Shown here piece by piece: positions 15,890-23,649 of a stretch of DNA of 43,717 nucleotides. Each line of letters opens with the position of its first letter. The first letter of the stretch is position 1. The DNA is from VAXT01 sp035318925 (GTDB taxonomy: Bacteria; Actinomycetota; Thermoleophilia; Gaiellales; Gaiellaceae). The position numbers and the translations under genes were made by a program. The notes below the pieces were generated by a model. That model had not been told where the DNA came from. It saw nothing but the letters and a program-made list of their open reading frames with translations, and did no database searches. Location: contig DATHDS010000040.1 in the NCBI GenBank assembly GCA_035318925.1, positions 1-43,717 of the forward strand. The letters run 5' to 3'.

Positions 15890-17260
15890 GTGGAGTCCCC
15901 GGAAGTGCGCTACGCGCGCAGCGGCGCGGTGAACATTGCCTATCAGGTGGTCGGCGACGGCCCCGTCGATCTGCTCTACATCCCAGGCTGGATTTCCCAT
16001 CTCGACCTGTACTGGGAGGAGCCCGCCGTCGCGCGGTTCCTGCACCGCCTGGCAGCCGGCTTCCGTCTCATCGTCTTCGACCGGCGCGGAACCGGGCTCT
16101 CGGACCGCGTCCCGGACGACGAGCTGCCGACGCTCGAGGGCCGCATGGACGACGCGCGCGCCGTTCTCGACGCAGCCGGGAGCGAGCAGGCCGTTGTCTT
16201 TGCCCAGGGTTACGGATGCCCACTCGCGATCATCTTCGCCGCCACGTACCCGGAACGAACGCGGGCGCTCGTCCTCTACAGCGCCATCGCGAAGGCGGGC
16301 GAGAAGACCGAGGACTATCCGTGGGGCTCGACGCCGGAGGAGGCGGAGGCGTGGCGCGAGGTGTCCGCGGAGCGCTGGGGGACCGAGGAATTCGCGCGTG
16401 AGTGGCTTGGGCGCCTTGCTCCGAGTGCAGCGGGTGACCCTCGGCAGATCGCCTGGTATGCCCGCGTCATGCGCGCCTCCGCAACCCCGACGGCGTCCCA
16501 ACGCTTCTCCGAGATGAATGCGCTGATGGATGTGCGCGCGCTCCTCCCGATCCTGCACGTGCCGACGCTCGTCCTGGAGCGGAAGGACGTCGTCGCCCCA
16601 AAAGGCGGAGTTGACGTGAGCGCCCTCGAAGAGGGCCAGTACGTCGCAGAACGGATTCCGGGAGCGAAGCTCGTCGTCGTGCCCGGTCAGGACTACCTTC
16701 CCTGGGTCGGCGACCAGGAGGCGCTCGTGAGCGAGGTGGCAGCGTTTGTTACCGGCACGCGTCCGGCGCCAGAGCCCGATCGCGCCCTGCTGACCGTCCT
16801 CTTCACCGACATCGTCGATTCGACCGGCTCGCTGGCGGAGCTCGGCGACCAACGCTGGCGTGAACTGGTCGCGGAGCACTACATCCTCATCGAACAGGCT
16901 CTCGAACGGTTCCACGGCAGGGAGGTCGATCGCGCCGGAGACGGTGTCTTCGCCACCTTCGACGGGCCGGGGCGCGCGATCAGCTGTGCATCCGAGATCA
17001 CTCGCGAGGTGCGCCGGCTCGGCCTCGAGGTCCGCGCCGGCATCCACACCGGCGAGTGCGAGCTCGACGGCGATCTCGTCAGTGGGATCGCCGTGCACAT
17101 CGGTGCCCGCATCGCGGCGCTCGCCGCACCCGGCGAGGTGCTGGTGTCGAGCACCGTCAAGGATCTCGTGGCCGGATCGGAGCTTCGGTTCGAGGAGCGC
17201 GGTCTGACCGAGCTGAAGGGCATTCCGGGCGAGTGGCGCCTCCACGCCCTGCGACGTTAG
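15890..17260 (+). CDS. Alpha/beta-hydrolase-like domain fused to class III cyclase domain
   Basis: A protein of 456 aa of the Rv1900c (LipJ) architecture. Residues 1-290 are an alpha/beta-hydrolase fold (PGWISHLDLYW; FDRRGTGLSD; FAATYPERTRALVLY). Residues about 298-456 are a cyclase domain with metal Asp307 (FTDIVDST) and Asp351 (AGDGVF). The hydrolase looks inactive: the nucleophile elbow reads AQGYG (Gly107 where family members have Ser), and the segment normally DHLPWVGD reads DYLPWVGD (Tyr269 for His). The likely acid, Asp233, remains. In the cyclase part Asp347 replaces the Lys and VHIGAR replaces the Asn. It may be a ligand sensor for the cyclase half. The start is a GTG at 15890 with no clear Shine-Dalgarno site. 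Confidence 0.88.
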   Translation: MESPEVRYARSGAVNIAYQVVGDGPVDLLYIPGWISHLDLYWEEPAVARFLHRLAAGFRLIVFDRRGTGLSDRVPDDELPTLEGRMDDARAVLDAAGSEQAVVFAQGYGCPLAIIFAATYPERTRALVLYSAIAKAGEKTEDYPWGSTPEEAEAWREVSAERWGTEEFAREWLGRLAPSAAGDPRQIAWYARVMRASATPTASQRFSEMNALMDVRALLPILHVPTLVLERKDVVAPKGGVDVSALEEGQYVAERIPGAKLVVVPGQDYLPWVGDQEALVSEVAAFVTGTRPAPEPDRALLTVLFTDIVDSTGSLAELGDQRWRELVAEHYILIEQALERFHGREVDRAGDGVFATFDGPGRAISCASEITREVRRLGLEVRAGIHTGECELDGDLVSGIAVHIGARIAALAAPGEVLVSSTVKDLVAGSELRFEERGLTELKGIPGEWRLHALRR

Positions 17261-17290
17261 GGTCGCACCAAGTCATCGAAGGAGGACAAC

Positions 17291-17767
17291 GTGAAGTCAA
17301 AACAGGAGCACAAGGTCAAGGAAGAGATGGGGCCGTTCCTCGAAGAGGGCGAGGAGGTCCGCGCGGTCCTGATTGCCCGGCCGCGCGGGTGGACCCAGTC
17401 GATGGCGGGCGGCAGGACGCTCGGGGTCGGCCAGGCAATCGGAGGGCGCGCGCAGAAGCAGGCTCGAACCGGAGCCGAGGAGGCAGGGATCAAGCTTGCT
17501 TCCCCCGGGGCAATCGTGCTCACCCAGAAGCGCCTGCTCACGGTGCAGACGGGCGAAGCGCTCGTTATGGGCAAAGGCGGATCGGTCAAGGAGGTTCTGA
17601 GCGCAATCCCGGTCTCGGACGTCGACTCGATCAAGGTCAAGCGCCTGCTCCTCGGCTACGTCGTCACGCTCAAGGTGCGCGGGTCGGAGTTCAAGCTGGA
17701 AGCGAACGCCGCCGCCGGGGCTAAGCCCATGGCCGAGGCGTTGGAGCGGGCGAAGATCGAGGCATGA
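17291..17767 (+). CDS. Small PH-like domain protein, function unknown
   Basis: A protein of 158 aa with no signal peptide. It begins with a charged helix (KSKQEHKVKEEMGPFLEEGEE), then a Gly-rich stretch (about residues 38-60). The second half is a run of short beta strands and a final helix (ALERAKIEA): IVLTQKRLLTVQT, IPVSDVDSIKVK, YVVTLKVRGSEFKLEA. That order resembles bacterial PH/YokE-like domains, which sit at membranes or mediate contacts; this is a fold-level guess. GGAGG at 17281-17285 and a GTG at 17291 mark the start, 30 nt after the hydrolase-cyclase gene, so co-transcription is likely. Confidence 0.7.
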   Translation: MKSKQEHKVKEEMGPFLEEGEEVRAVLIARPRGWTQSMAGGRTLGVGQAIGGRAQKQARTGAEEAGIKLASPGAIVLTQKRLLTVQTGEALVMGKGGSVKEVLSAIPVSDVDSIKVKRLLLGYVVTLKVRGSEFKLEANAAAGAKPMAEALERAKIEA

Positions 17768-17774
17768 CGGCCCG

Positions 17775-19586
17775 TCACGCCGGAGCAGGAGCTCCGGTGC
17801 TGAGCTCGGCGTCACGGGCGGCGAGCGCCGTGTAGCGGTCGCCGGCGAGGATCAGATCCTCGTGCCGGCCCGACTCGACGATGCGGCCGTGGTCGAGCAC
17901 GATGATCTGATCCGCGTCTCGCACCGTCGAGAGCCGGTGCGCGATCGCGATCGTCGTCCGCCCCTCGGAGAGCCGGTCGAGAGCCTCCTGCACGAGCCGC
18001 TCCGTCTCGGTGTCGAGCGAGCTCGTCGCCTCGTCAAGGAGCAGGATCGGCGGGTTGCGCAGAATCGCGCGTGCGATTGCGATGCGCTGCTTCTCGCCGC
18101 CGGAGAAGCGGTAGCCGCGCTCACCGACGACGGTGTCGTAGCCCTCGGGCAGCGCCGCGATCACATGGTGGATGCGCGCCGCCTCGGCTGCCCTCTCGAC
18201 CTCCTCGTCGGTCGCGTCCGGCTTCGCAAAGCGCAGGTTCTCGCGCACCGACGAGTGGAAGAGGTAGGTCTCCTGCGAGACGACGCCGACGAGATCGGTC
18301 AGAGCCTGGAAGCTCAGGTCGCGGATGTCGACACCACCGATCGTGATCCGTCCGCGGCTGACGTCGTAGAGCCGCGCAACCAGGTAGCCGAGTGTCGTCT
18401 TGCCGGAGCCGGTCTCCCCGACGAGCGCGGTCGTCGTGCCCTCCTCGACCGTGAACGAGATGTCCTGGAGCGTCCAGGCCTCGTCGTAGCGGAACCAGAC
18501 GTCCTCGAAGACGACGTCGCCGGCCCGCCCGACGGCGAGCGCGTCCGGCTTCTCCTCGATGTCGATCGGCTGATCGAGGTATTCGAAGATTCGATCGAAG
18601 AGCGCAAGCGACGTCTGCACGTCGAGGCCGACGCCGAGCAGCGAGCCGACGGGGAAGAAGAGCCGCGTCTGCAGCGTCGTGAACGCCACCAGCACCGGGA
18701 TCGACACCGCTGCCGAGCCGCTCGCCAGGGCGAGCCCGCCGAACCAGTAGACCGCGGCGGGCATGATCGCGAAGGTCGTCTGGATCGATGCCATCACCCA
18801 GCGCCCCGCCATCCGCTGGCGCACCTCGAGCTCGGCAAGACGGAGCGAGTCGGCTTCGAAGCTGTCGGCGAGCTCCTGCCCGCGCCCCATCGTCTTCCCG
18901 AGCATGATCCCCGAGACCGAGAGCGACTCCTGCACGAGGCTCGAGATGTCGGCGAGCGTCTCCTGCGTCGTCTTTGCAATCCGGCGCCGCTCGTTGCCGA
19001 CGCGGCGCGTCAAGAGCACGAAGAACGGGATCAGCGCGAACGCGAACAGCGCCAGCTTCCAGCTCAGCACGAGCATGCCGACCATCGTCGCGGCGACGGT
19101 CGTCACGTTCGACGCGATCGAGGTCGCCGTGTTCGTGACGACGTTCTGCACGCCGCCGATGTCGTTCGAGATCCTCGACTGGACTTCTCCCGTGCGCGTG
19201 CGCGTGAAGAAGGCGAGCGACAGCTGCTGGAGATGGCGAAAAACGGCGGCGCGGAGGTCGTGCATCACTCGCTGGCCGACCTGGTTGGAGAGCAACGTCT
19301 GGATGACGCCGAGCGCGCCGGTCACGATTGCGATCGCGATGATCCCGCCGGCGTTGAACGAGAGCGCCCTCGTGTCGTTCCGCCCGATCGCCTCCAGGAC
19401 GCGCTTGAGCAGGAAGGCCGGAACGACGCCGAGCGCCGCCGTGACGACGATCAGCAAGAGGACCCCACCGAGCCGCAGCCTGTACGGCGCGAAGAGGGGA
19501 CCGATCCGCCGGATGTTCGCGCGGCGCACGGCCGGATCGGCAGCGCGCTCCGGGGGCGCGTCGGACGAGTGGAAGAACATGCCCAT
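17775..19586 (-). CDS. ABC exporter, fused membrane and ATPase domains (MsbA/MDR type)
   Basis: A protein of 603 aa. About residues 30-340 form the six-helix type I exporter domain. The ATPase follows, with Walker A (VGETGSGKTT), Q-loop region (VVSQETYLFHSSVREN), signature FSGGEKQR, Walker B (ILLLDEATSSLD) and the switch His in AIAHRLSTV. It works as a homodimer or with a partner half, exporting lipid or drug-like molecules; the substrate is not predictable. The ATG at 19586 has no Shine-Dalgarno site, but TACTCT lies 8 nt upstream. The gene converges on the PH-like gene and diverges from the gp19-like gene across a 97-bp region. Confidence 0.92.
   Translation of the reverse strand: MGMFFHSSDAPPERAADPAVRRANIRRIGPLFAPYRLRLGGVLLLIVVTAALGVVPAFLLKRVLEAIGRNDTRALSFNAGGIIAIAIVTGALGVIQTLLSNQVGQRVMHDLRAAVFRHLQQLSLAFFTRTRTGEVQSRISNDIGGVQNVVTNTATSIASNVTTVAATMVGMLVLSWKLALFAFALIPFFVLLTRRVGNERRRIAKTTQETLADISSLVQESLSVSGIMLGKTMGRGQELADSFEADSLRLAELEVRQRMAGRWVMASIQTTFAIMPAAVYWFGGLALASGSAAVSIPVLVAFTTLQTRLFFPVGSLLGVGLDVQTSLALFDRIFEYLDQPIDIEEKPDALAVGRAGDVVFEDVWFRYDEAWTLQDISFTVEEGTTTALVGETGSGKTTLGYLVARLYDVSRGRITIGGVDIRDLSFQALTDLVGVVSQETYLFHSSVRENLRFAKPDATDEEVERAAEAARIHHVIAALPEGYDTVVGERGYRFSGGEKQRIAIARAILRNPPILLLDEATSSLDTETERLVQEALDRLSEGRTTIAIAHRLSTVRDADQIIVLDHGRIVESGRHEDLILAGDRYTALAARDAELSTGAPAPA
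17780..17797. terminator. Small hairpin between convergent genes
   Basis: The arms ccggagc (17780-17786) and gctccgg (17791-17797) enclose AGGA. It starts 12 nt after the PH-like gene stop, inside the last codons of the ABC gene. There is no T-tract, so a terminator role is only possible. Confidence 0.3.
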
Positions 19587-19594
19587 GGCAGATC

Positions 19595-19600
19595 AGAGTA
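19595..19600 (-). promoter_or_regulatory. Putative -10 element TACTCT of the ABC exporter
   Basis: TACTCT on the minus strand ends 8 nt before the ATG at 19586. Sequence and spacing are the same as before marR. CTGACG lies 19 nt further upstream as a possible -35. Confidence 0.4.
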
Positions 19601-19683
19601 ATTCTTCGGACAATCGCTGCGTCAGGATCGCGCCCGGAACCGCGCGGAGGATCGGCGGGCGAGCCGTCGAACCGGACTGAGTC

Positions 19684-20121
19684 ATGCCGCCCCCTCAGCG
19701 CGACGATCCGTTCAAGGCCTTCAACTTTCTCGTCGAGATCGACGGCGTCGCCCGCGCAGCGTTTAGCGAGGTGAGCGGCCTCGAGAGCGAGACCGCGGTC
19801 ATCGAGTATCGGGTCGGCAGCGAGAAGGTCAACTGGGTGCGCAAGCTGCCCGGCCTGACGAAGTTCGGGAACATCACCCTCCGCCGCGGAGTCACCCAGG
19901 ATGCCGACCTCTGGAACTGGCGCAAGAGCATCGTCGACGGAGAAATCGACCGGCGAAATGGCGCGATCGTGCTGCTCGACGACAAGCGGAGCGAGGTCGT
20001 GCGCTGGAACTTCAGGAACGGCTGGATCTGCAAGTGGGTCGGCCCGACGCTGAACGCGAAGGCGAACGAGGTTGCGATCGAGTCGATCGAGCTCGCGCAC
20101 GAAGGCCTCGAGCGAGGCTGA
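19684..20121 (+). CDS. T4 gp19-like contractile tail tube protein, orphan
   Basis: A protein of 145 aa that matches the phage tail tube/contractile injection tube family along its whole length: DPFKAFNFLVEIDGVARAAF at the start, SEVSGLESET, the GLTKFGNITLRRGV core, WNWRKSIVDGEIDRRNG and the final AIESIELAHEGLE. In injection systems this protein stacks as hexameric rings to form the inner tube. No sheath, baseplate, spike, AAA-ATPase or LysM gene lies within the window, so it is either an orphan serving a machine encoded elsewhere or a reused tube fold. The next gene starts 1 nt after its stop. Confidence 0.85.
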   Translation: MPPPQRDDPFKAFNFLVEIDGVARAAFSEVSGLESETAVIEYRVGSEKVNWVRKLPGLTKFGNITLRRGVTQDADLWNWRKSIVDGEIDRRNGAIVLLDDKRSEVVRWNFRNGWICKWVGPTLNAKANEVAIESIELAHEGLERG

Positions 20122-20122
20122 G

Positions 20123-20488
20123 ATGGAAGTCGCTGCGCTCGACGACGGCGTGGTCGTCGACGTCGTCTTCGACGGTGGCGTGCTGTATCTCGAGCTTGCC
20201 AACCTGTCCGACCGGCCGGCCCTGAACGTTGCCTGCACCTTCGATCCGCCGCTCGTCGACCTCGAAGGCCGCGACGTCTCGAAGCTGCCCTTGTTTCGCC
20301 GCGTGGAGTTCCTCGGCCCCCGGCGCCGGATTCGCACGCTGCTCGATTCGCATGCCGGCTACTTCGCGCGCGAGCGCGCGACCCGTGTGAGCGTCGCGGT
20401 CGAGTACGAGCGGCCCGATGGACCGCGATGTGTGACACAGGTCGCGCACGACCTCGAGGTCTTCCGCGAGCTGGCGTACCTCGCCTGA
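20123..20488 (+). CDS. Unknown beta-rich protein linked to the tube protein
   Basis: A protein of 121 aa I do not recognise. It has no signal peptide or membrane helix. The predicted strands alternate regularly (VVVDVVFDGGVLYLELANLS; TRVSVAVEYERP), like an immunoglobulin or jelly-roll sandwich, with an acidic N-terminus and an LELANLSDRPALNVACTF stretch resembling CARDB/Ig-like domains. The ATG at 20123 lies 1 nt after the tube gene stop, so the two are almost certainly co-translated. It may bind, cap or decorate the tube, but that is inference from context. Confidence 0.65.
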   Translation: MEVAALDDGVVVDVVFDGGVLYLELANLSDRPALNVACTFDPPLVDLEGRDVSKLPLFRRVEFLGPRRRIRTLLDSHAGYFARERATRVSVAVEYERPDGPRCVTQVAHDLEVFRELAYLA

Positions 20489-20495
20489 GCGGCGT

Positions 20496-20966
20496 TCAGA
20501 AGCCGAAGCGCACGTTCGTGAAGTACCAGAACGCCGACGTCGCCCACAGCGTCACGAGCACGGCGAACAGCGTTCCGCCGACGACCGGCAGCGTCCAGCG
20601 CGGATGCGCCTTGTCGTGCACGAAGAAGATCTTGACCGCGAAGACGCCGTAGACGAACGAGCCCGCGATCGAGTGGACGAGCACGCGCGCATTGACGGTC
20701 TGAAACCCGAGGATGAAGATGCAGTGGAACGCGACCGGCAGGGTGCAAACGAACGCGAGCCGGCCCGACCAGCGGTGCACGCGGTTCACGTACGGACGCG
20801 GGATCCGCACGATTCGCTCCAGCTTCCCGAAGATGCGCGCGCCGGTCGAGACCTGCACGACCGCCAGGATCACCGCGGCCGTCGCGAACCAAGCCTTTCC
20901 GGCAATCGTCGAGGAAAAGACGGACGTGATGGCGTCCGAGTACGTCGAATTCACGCTCGCCAGCAC
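20496..20966 (-). CDS. Four-helix DUF6529-type membrane protein, probable b-type cytochrome
   Basis: A protein of 156 aa with four hydrophobic helices. His residues occur at helix positions H64 (NRVHRWSGRL), H81 (AFHCIF), H98 (VLVHSI) and H117 (FFVHDKAH). This pattern resembles cytochrome b561/ferric-reductase-like domains that hold two b haems and pass electrons across the membrane. It is divergent from a membrane-anchored c-type cytochrome gene, with 38 bp between starts, suggesting one electron-transfer module. The start is a GTG at 20966 without a clear Shine-Dalgarno site; a later in-frame GTG is possible. Confidence 0.7.
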   Translation of the reverse strand: MLASVNSTYSDAITSVFSSTIAGKAWFATAAVILAVVQVSTGARIFGKLERIVRIPRPYVNRVHRWSGRLAFVCTLPVAFHCIFILGFQTVNARVLVHSIAGSFVYGVFAVKIFFVHDKAHPRWTLPVVGGTLFAVLVTLWATSAFWYFTNVRFGF

Positions 20967-20992
20967 TTGAATCGACGCCGACCCTAGCGGGT

Positions 20993-20998
20993 TACGAT
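20993..20998 (+). promoter_or_regulatory. Putative -10 element TACGAT of the cytochrome c gene
   Basis: TACGAT ends 6 nt before the GTG at 21005. There is no Shine-Dalgarno site, which fits a leaderless transcript starting at the GTG. Confidence 0.4.
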
Positions 20999-21004
20999 CG
21001 GCAT

Positions 21005-21367
21005 GTGCCGAGCTCGTGGCGGCGGCTCTTGCTCGTTCCGGCGATGCTCTTCGTCGTCGTCTCGGCGAGTGCGTTCACGCTTGCGAAGCTGCACCTCGCC
21101 AAGCCCGGCCTGCCCAAGTCTGGCTCGATCAAGCTCGGGGACCTCTACCGTGGGCAGACGGTGTTCTCGACCACCTGTGCCACCTGCCACGGCGATTCGG
21201 CGCAAGGCGGCATCGGCCCGAAGCTCGCCGGCGCGCACATCTCGCTCGCAGCCGCGAAAGCTCAGATCGACAACGGGGGCGCCGCGATGCCGGCGAAGCT
21301 CGTGCAGGGCGGGCAAGAGGAGGACGTCCTCGCCTACCTCTCGACGATCTTCGCGCCCGGCGGGTAG
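21005..21367 (+). CDS. Membrane-anchored mono-haem cytochrome c
   Basis: A protein of 120 aa. Residues 8-26 form an uncleaved anchor or signal helix. The haem motif is CATCH (C58, C61, H62), and Met95 in GGAAMPAKL is the likely sixth ligand, typical of class I cytochromes c. The protein would face the outside of the cytoplasmic membrane and carry electrons to or from a partner such as the divergent DUF6529-type protein. The start is the GTG at 21005; an ATG two bases upstream is out of frame. Its stop is 5 nt from that of the convergent FAD oxidoreductase. Confidence 0.88.
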   Translation: MPSSWRRLLLVPAMLFVVVSASAFTLAKLHLAKPGLPKSGSIKLGDLYRGQTVFSTTCATCHGDSAQGGIGPKLAGAHISLAAAKAQIDNGGAAMPAKLVQGGQEEDVLAYLSTIFAPGG

Positions 21368-21372
21368 CCCTT

Positions 21373-22755
21373 TTAGTTGGGCGAGATGTTCTGGTTGATC
21401 CGGAAGAAGTTGTCCGGGTCGTACTTCTGCTTCAGGGCTTGCAGCCGGTCGTACTTCTCCGCACCGTAGGACTGGCGAACCCGCTCGGCCCCCTCGTCAC
21501 CCAGGAAGTTCACGTACACGCCCTCGTGCCAGGGCTCCAGGTCCGACCAGAAGCTGCGCACCCACTCGCGCTCCTCGTCGAAGCCCTCGCTCGTCTCCGT
21601 GCACGCACCGACGTTGTACGTGAAGCCCGCAGAGCGGCCGTTGTATGCGGTCTCGTCCTCGCCCACGTGCCCGATCGCCCCACCCATCTGCCAGATCGGG
21701 TAGGAGGTGAACGGCGAGTCGATCTGGAGCGAGCGCTCGGCGGTGATGTCGATGATCTCGTCGTTCAACTCTGCGACGTCGCAGCTCTTGAAGTAGTACC
21801 AACGACCCGGAACGAAGCCCGGGTCGAGCATCGCCTGATGCGCCAGGAACGGCTTCGGCATGCAGACGTCGGCGACGGGCGAGCCGAACTTCCTGAGCGG
21901 AGCGATGAACTTCTCGCCCTCTTCCATGTCGCCGGCCCAGCAGGGGACGACCATCACGACCGGCTTGCCGTGCAGCTCCTCCGGGACGAACGGCAACGGC
22001 GGCGCTTTGCGGTGCACGACGATCGTCATCAACTCATCCGGCGCCTCCGCGACCCAGTCGCGGTAGAACCGCAGGACCTCCCCGGACTGCTCCATCGGCC
22101 AGAAGACCGGACCGGCCAGCACCTGGGTCCCCAGCGGCACGCACTGGAACTCGAACTCGGTGACGATCCCGAAGTTGCCGCCGCCCCCGCGCACGCCCCA
22201 GAAGAGATCGGGGTTCTCGTCCGCGCTCGCCTTGACGAACTCTCCCTCGGCCGTCACGAGATCGACCGAGATGAGCTTGTCGATCGACAGTCCGTGCTTG
22301 CGCTGGATCCAGCCGATCCCGCCGCCGAGCGTGAGCCCCGCCACGCCGGTATGCGTGACGATGCCCGACGGCACCGCGAGGCCGAACGCCTGCGTCTCCT
22401 GGTCGAGCTCGCCGAGCAAGACGCCCGCTTGCACGCGCGCCGTGCGCTGCTCGGGATCGACCCGGACGCCCTTCATCGGCCCGAGGTCGATCAGGAGCGC
22501 GTCATCCGCGATCGACAGGCCCGGGAACGAGTGTCCGCCGCTGCGCACCGCAACGGGGAGGCCGCTCGCCCGTCCGAGCTTGACCGCGGCGATCACATCG
22601 GAGACGCCCGCGCAACGAACGATCACGGCGGGGTGCTTGTCGAACGAGCCGTTCCAGATCTTGCGGTGGAGGTCGTAGTCCGGATCACCGGGACGAACGA
22701 CGTGACCCCGGAATGCAGCCTCGTCAATCTCGATCGCATCGACGGCAGCAGCCAC
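21373..22755 (-). CDS. FAD-linked oxidase, berberine-bridge-enzyme type
   Basis: A protein of 460 aa. The FAD-binding PCMH domain is clear: LPVAVRSGGHSFPGLS carries the His (H75) that bonds FAD, and GVAGLTLGGGIGW and GGGGNFGIVTEFEF follow. The C-terminus (KYDPDNFFRINQNI) is the BBE domain. The second covalent Cys of bicovalent members is absent (SGIVTHTGVAG), so FAD is probably held by His alone. The family oxidises sugars, alcohols or alkaloid-like substrates with O2. I chose the GTG at 22755; a TTG at 22791 is possible. It is last in a tight minus-strand set of four genes. Confidence 0.88.
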   Translation of the reverse strand: MAAAVDAIEIDEAAFRGHVVRPGDPDYDLHRKIWNGSFDKHPAVIVRCAGVSDVIAAVKLGRASGLPVAVRSGGHSFPGLSIADDALLIDLGPMKGVRVDPEQRTARVQAGVLLGELDQETQAFGLAVPSGIVTHTGVAGLTLGGGIGWIQRKHGLSIDKLISVDLVTAEGEFVKASADENPDLFWGVRGGGGNFGIVTEFEFQCVPLGTQVLAGPVFWPMEQSGEVLRFYRDWVAEAPDELMTIVVHRKAPPLPFVPEELHGKPVVMVVPCWAGDMEEGEKFIAPLRKFGSPVADVCMPKPFLAHQAMLDPGFVPGRWYYFKSCDVAELNDEIIDITAERSLQIDSPFTSYPIWQMGGAIGHVGEDETAYNGRSAGFTYNVGACTETSEGFDEEREWVRSFWSDLEPWHEGVYVNFLGDEGAERVRQSYGAEKYDRLQALKQKYDPDNFFRINQNISPN

Positions 22756-22799
22756 GGCCCAAGTCTGGCACCCGCAACGCAAGCAGCGCAAGCCCGCGC

Positions 22800-23642
22800 C
22801 TAAGGCAAGTCGACGACCATTCCTTCGCGGGCGAGCGTCGGCTGCTCCTCATTCCGTCCCGCGAGTGACCGCGCATGAGCTTCGATTCGCGCCAGCGACT
22901 CATCCGAATGGAGCGGCTCGTGGTGAAAGAGGACAAGACGCCGGGCTCCGACCGCACGGGCGAACACCACCGCGTCCTCGACGCTCGTGTGGCCCCAGCC
23001 GATCTTCTCTTCGTACTCCTCCTCGGAGTACTGCGCGTCGTGCACGAGCAGGTCGACGTGCTCGGCGATCGACGCGCCGGAGATCCAGTCGGTCGACTTG
23101 TCGACGATTCCTGCAAGGGCGGGTTCGTGATCGGGCAGGTACGCGAAGCTCGACTCGTCCGTCTCGACCCGGAAGCCGACGGTTGGGCCCGGATGAAGAA
23201 TGAGGTCGGCAGCCAGAGTTGCACCGTCGAGCGTCCAGCGCTCCCGTGGGACGTCGCGAAAAGTGACGTGAGCCGGAAGGTCGTGGAGGTCGATCGGGAA
23301 GAGCGGAGGGGAGAACGAACGCCTGACGCGCTCCTCGAGGCTCAGCACCGGCGACGGCGGTCCCCAGATATCCAGCGTCACACGCTCGTCGAAGAGGGGC
23401 GCGAAGAAGCGGAGCCCCTCGAGATGATCGAGGTGCAGGTGCGTGAGAAGCAGATGCAGCTCGCGCACGCCTCGTTCGATGAGCTCGAGCCCGAGCCTTC
23501 TGATCCCGGTGCCGGCGTCGAGTACGAGGACGGTCCCGTCGGCCAGCGAGACCTCGACGCAGGATGTGTTCCCGCCGTATTCGACCGTCTCCCGGCCCGG
23601 CGTCGCGACCGAACCGCGGCAGCCCCAGATCGTCACGCGCAC
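22800..23642 (-). CDS. Metallo-beta-lactamase-fold hydrolase (RNase Z/PhnP/PDE-like)
   Basis: A protein of 280 aa. The opening VTIWGCRGSVATPG and GGNTSCVEV are typical of a subgroup of MBL-fold proteins often found next to sensor domains. The metal motif is THLHLDH (H68, H70, D72, H73), with later ligands in HDAQYSEEEYEEKIGWGHTS and LFHHEP. It likely hydrolyses a phosphodiester or cyclic nucleotide, though no substrate is shown. I chose the GTG at 23642 because the family begins there and it lies 7 nt past the PAS gene. An ATG at 23699 would overlap that gene by 50 nt. Confidence 0.83.
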   Translation of the reverse strand: MRVTIWGCRGSVATPGRETVEYGGNTSCVEVSLADGTVLVLDAGTGIRRLGLELIERGVRELHLLLTHLHLDHLEGLRFFAPLFDERVTLDIWGPPSPVLSLEERVRRSFSPPLFPIDLHDLPAHVTFRDVPRERWTLDGATLAADLILHPGPTVGFRVETDESSFAYLPDHEPALAGIVDKSTDWISGASIAEHVDLLVHDAQYSEEEYEEKIGWGHTSVEDAVVFARAVGARRLVLFHHEPLHSDESLARIEAHARSLAGRNEEQPTLAREGMVVDLP

Positions 23643-23649
23643 CGCGACC

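Noticed and set aside
15155..17245. 696-aa open frame on the minus strand
   Set aside because: Antisense to the cyclase-TPR and hydrolase-cyclase genes, both of which have clear motifs on the plus strand.
17862..19601. 579-aa open frame on the plus strand
   Set aside because: Antisense to the ABC exporter, whose Walker and signature motifs are intact; the frame is low-complexity Arg/Asp/Glu.
19684..20488. Prophage remnant
   Set aside because: No integrase, terminase, capsid or other tail genes nearby, and no change in base composition is evident.
21016..22803. 595-aa open frame on the plus strand
   Set aside because: Overlaps the cytochrome c gene out of frame and runs antisense to the FAD oxidase; no recognisable domain.
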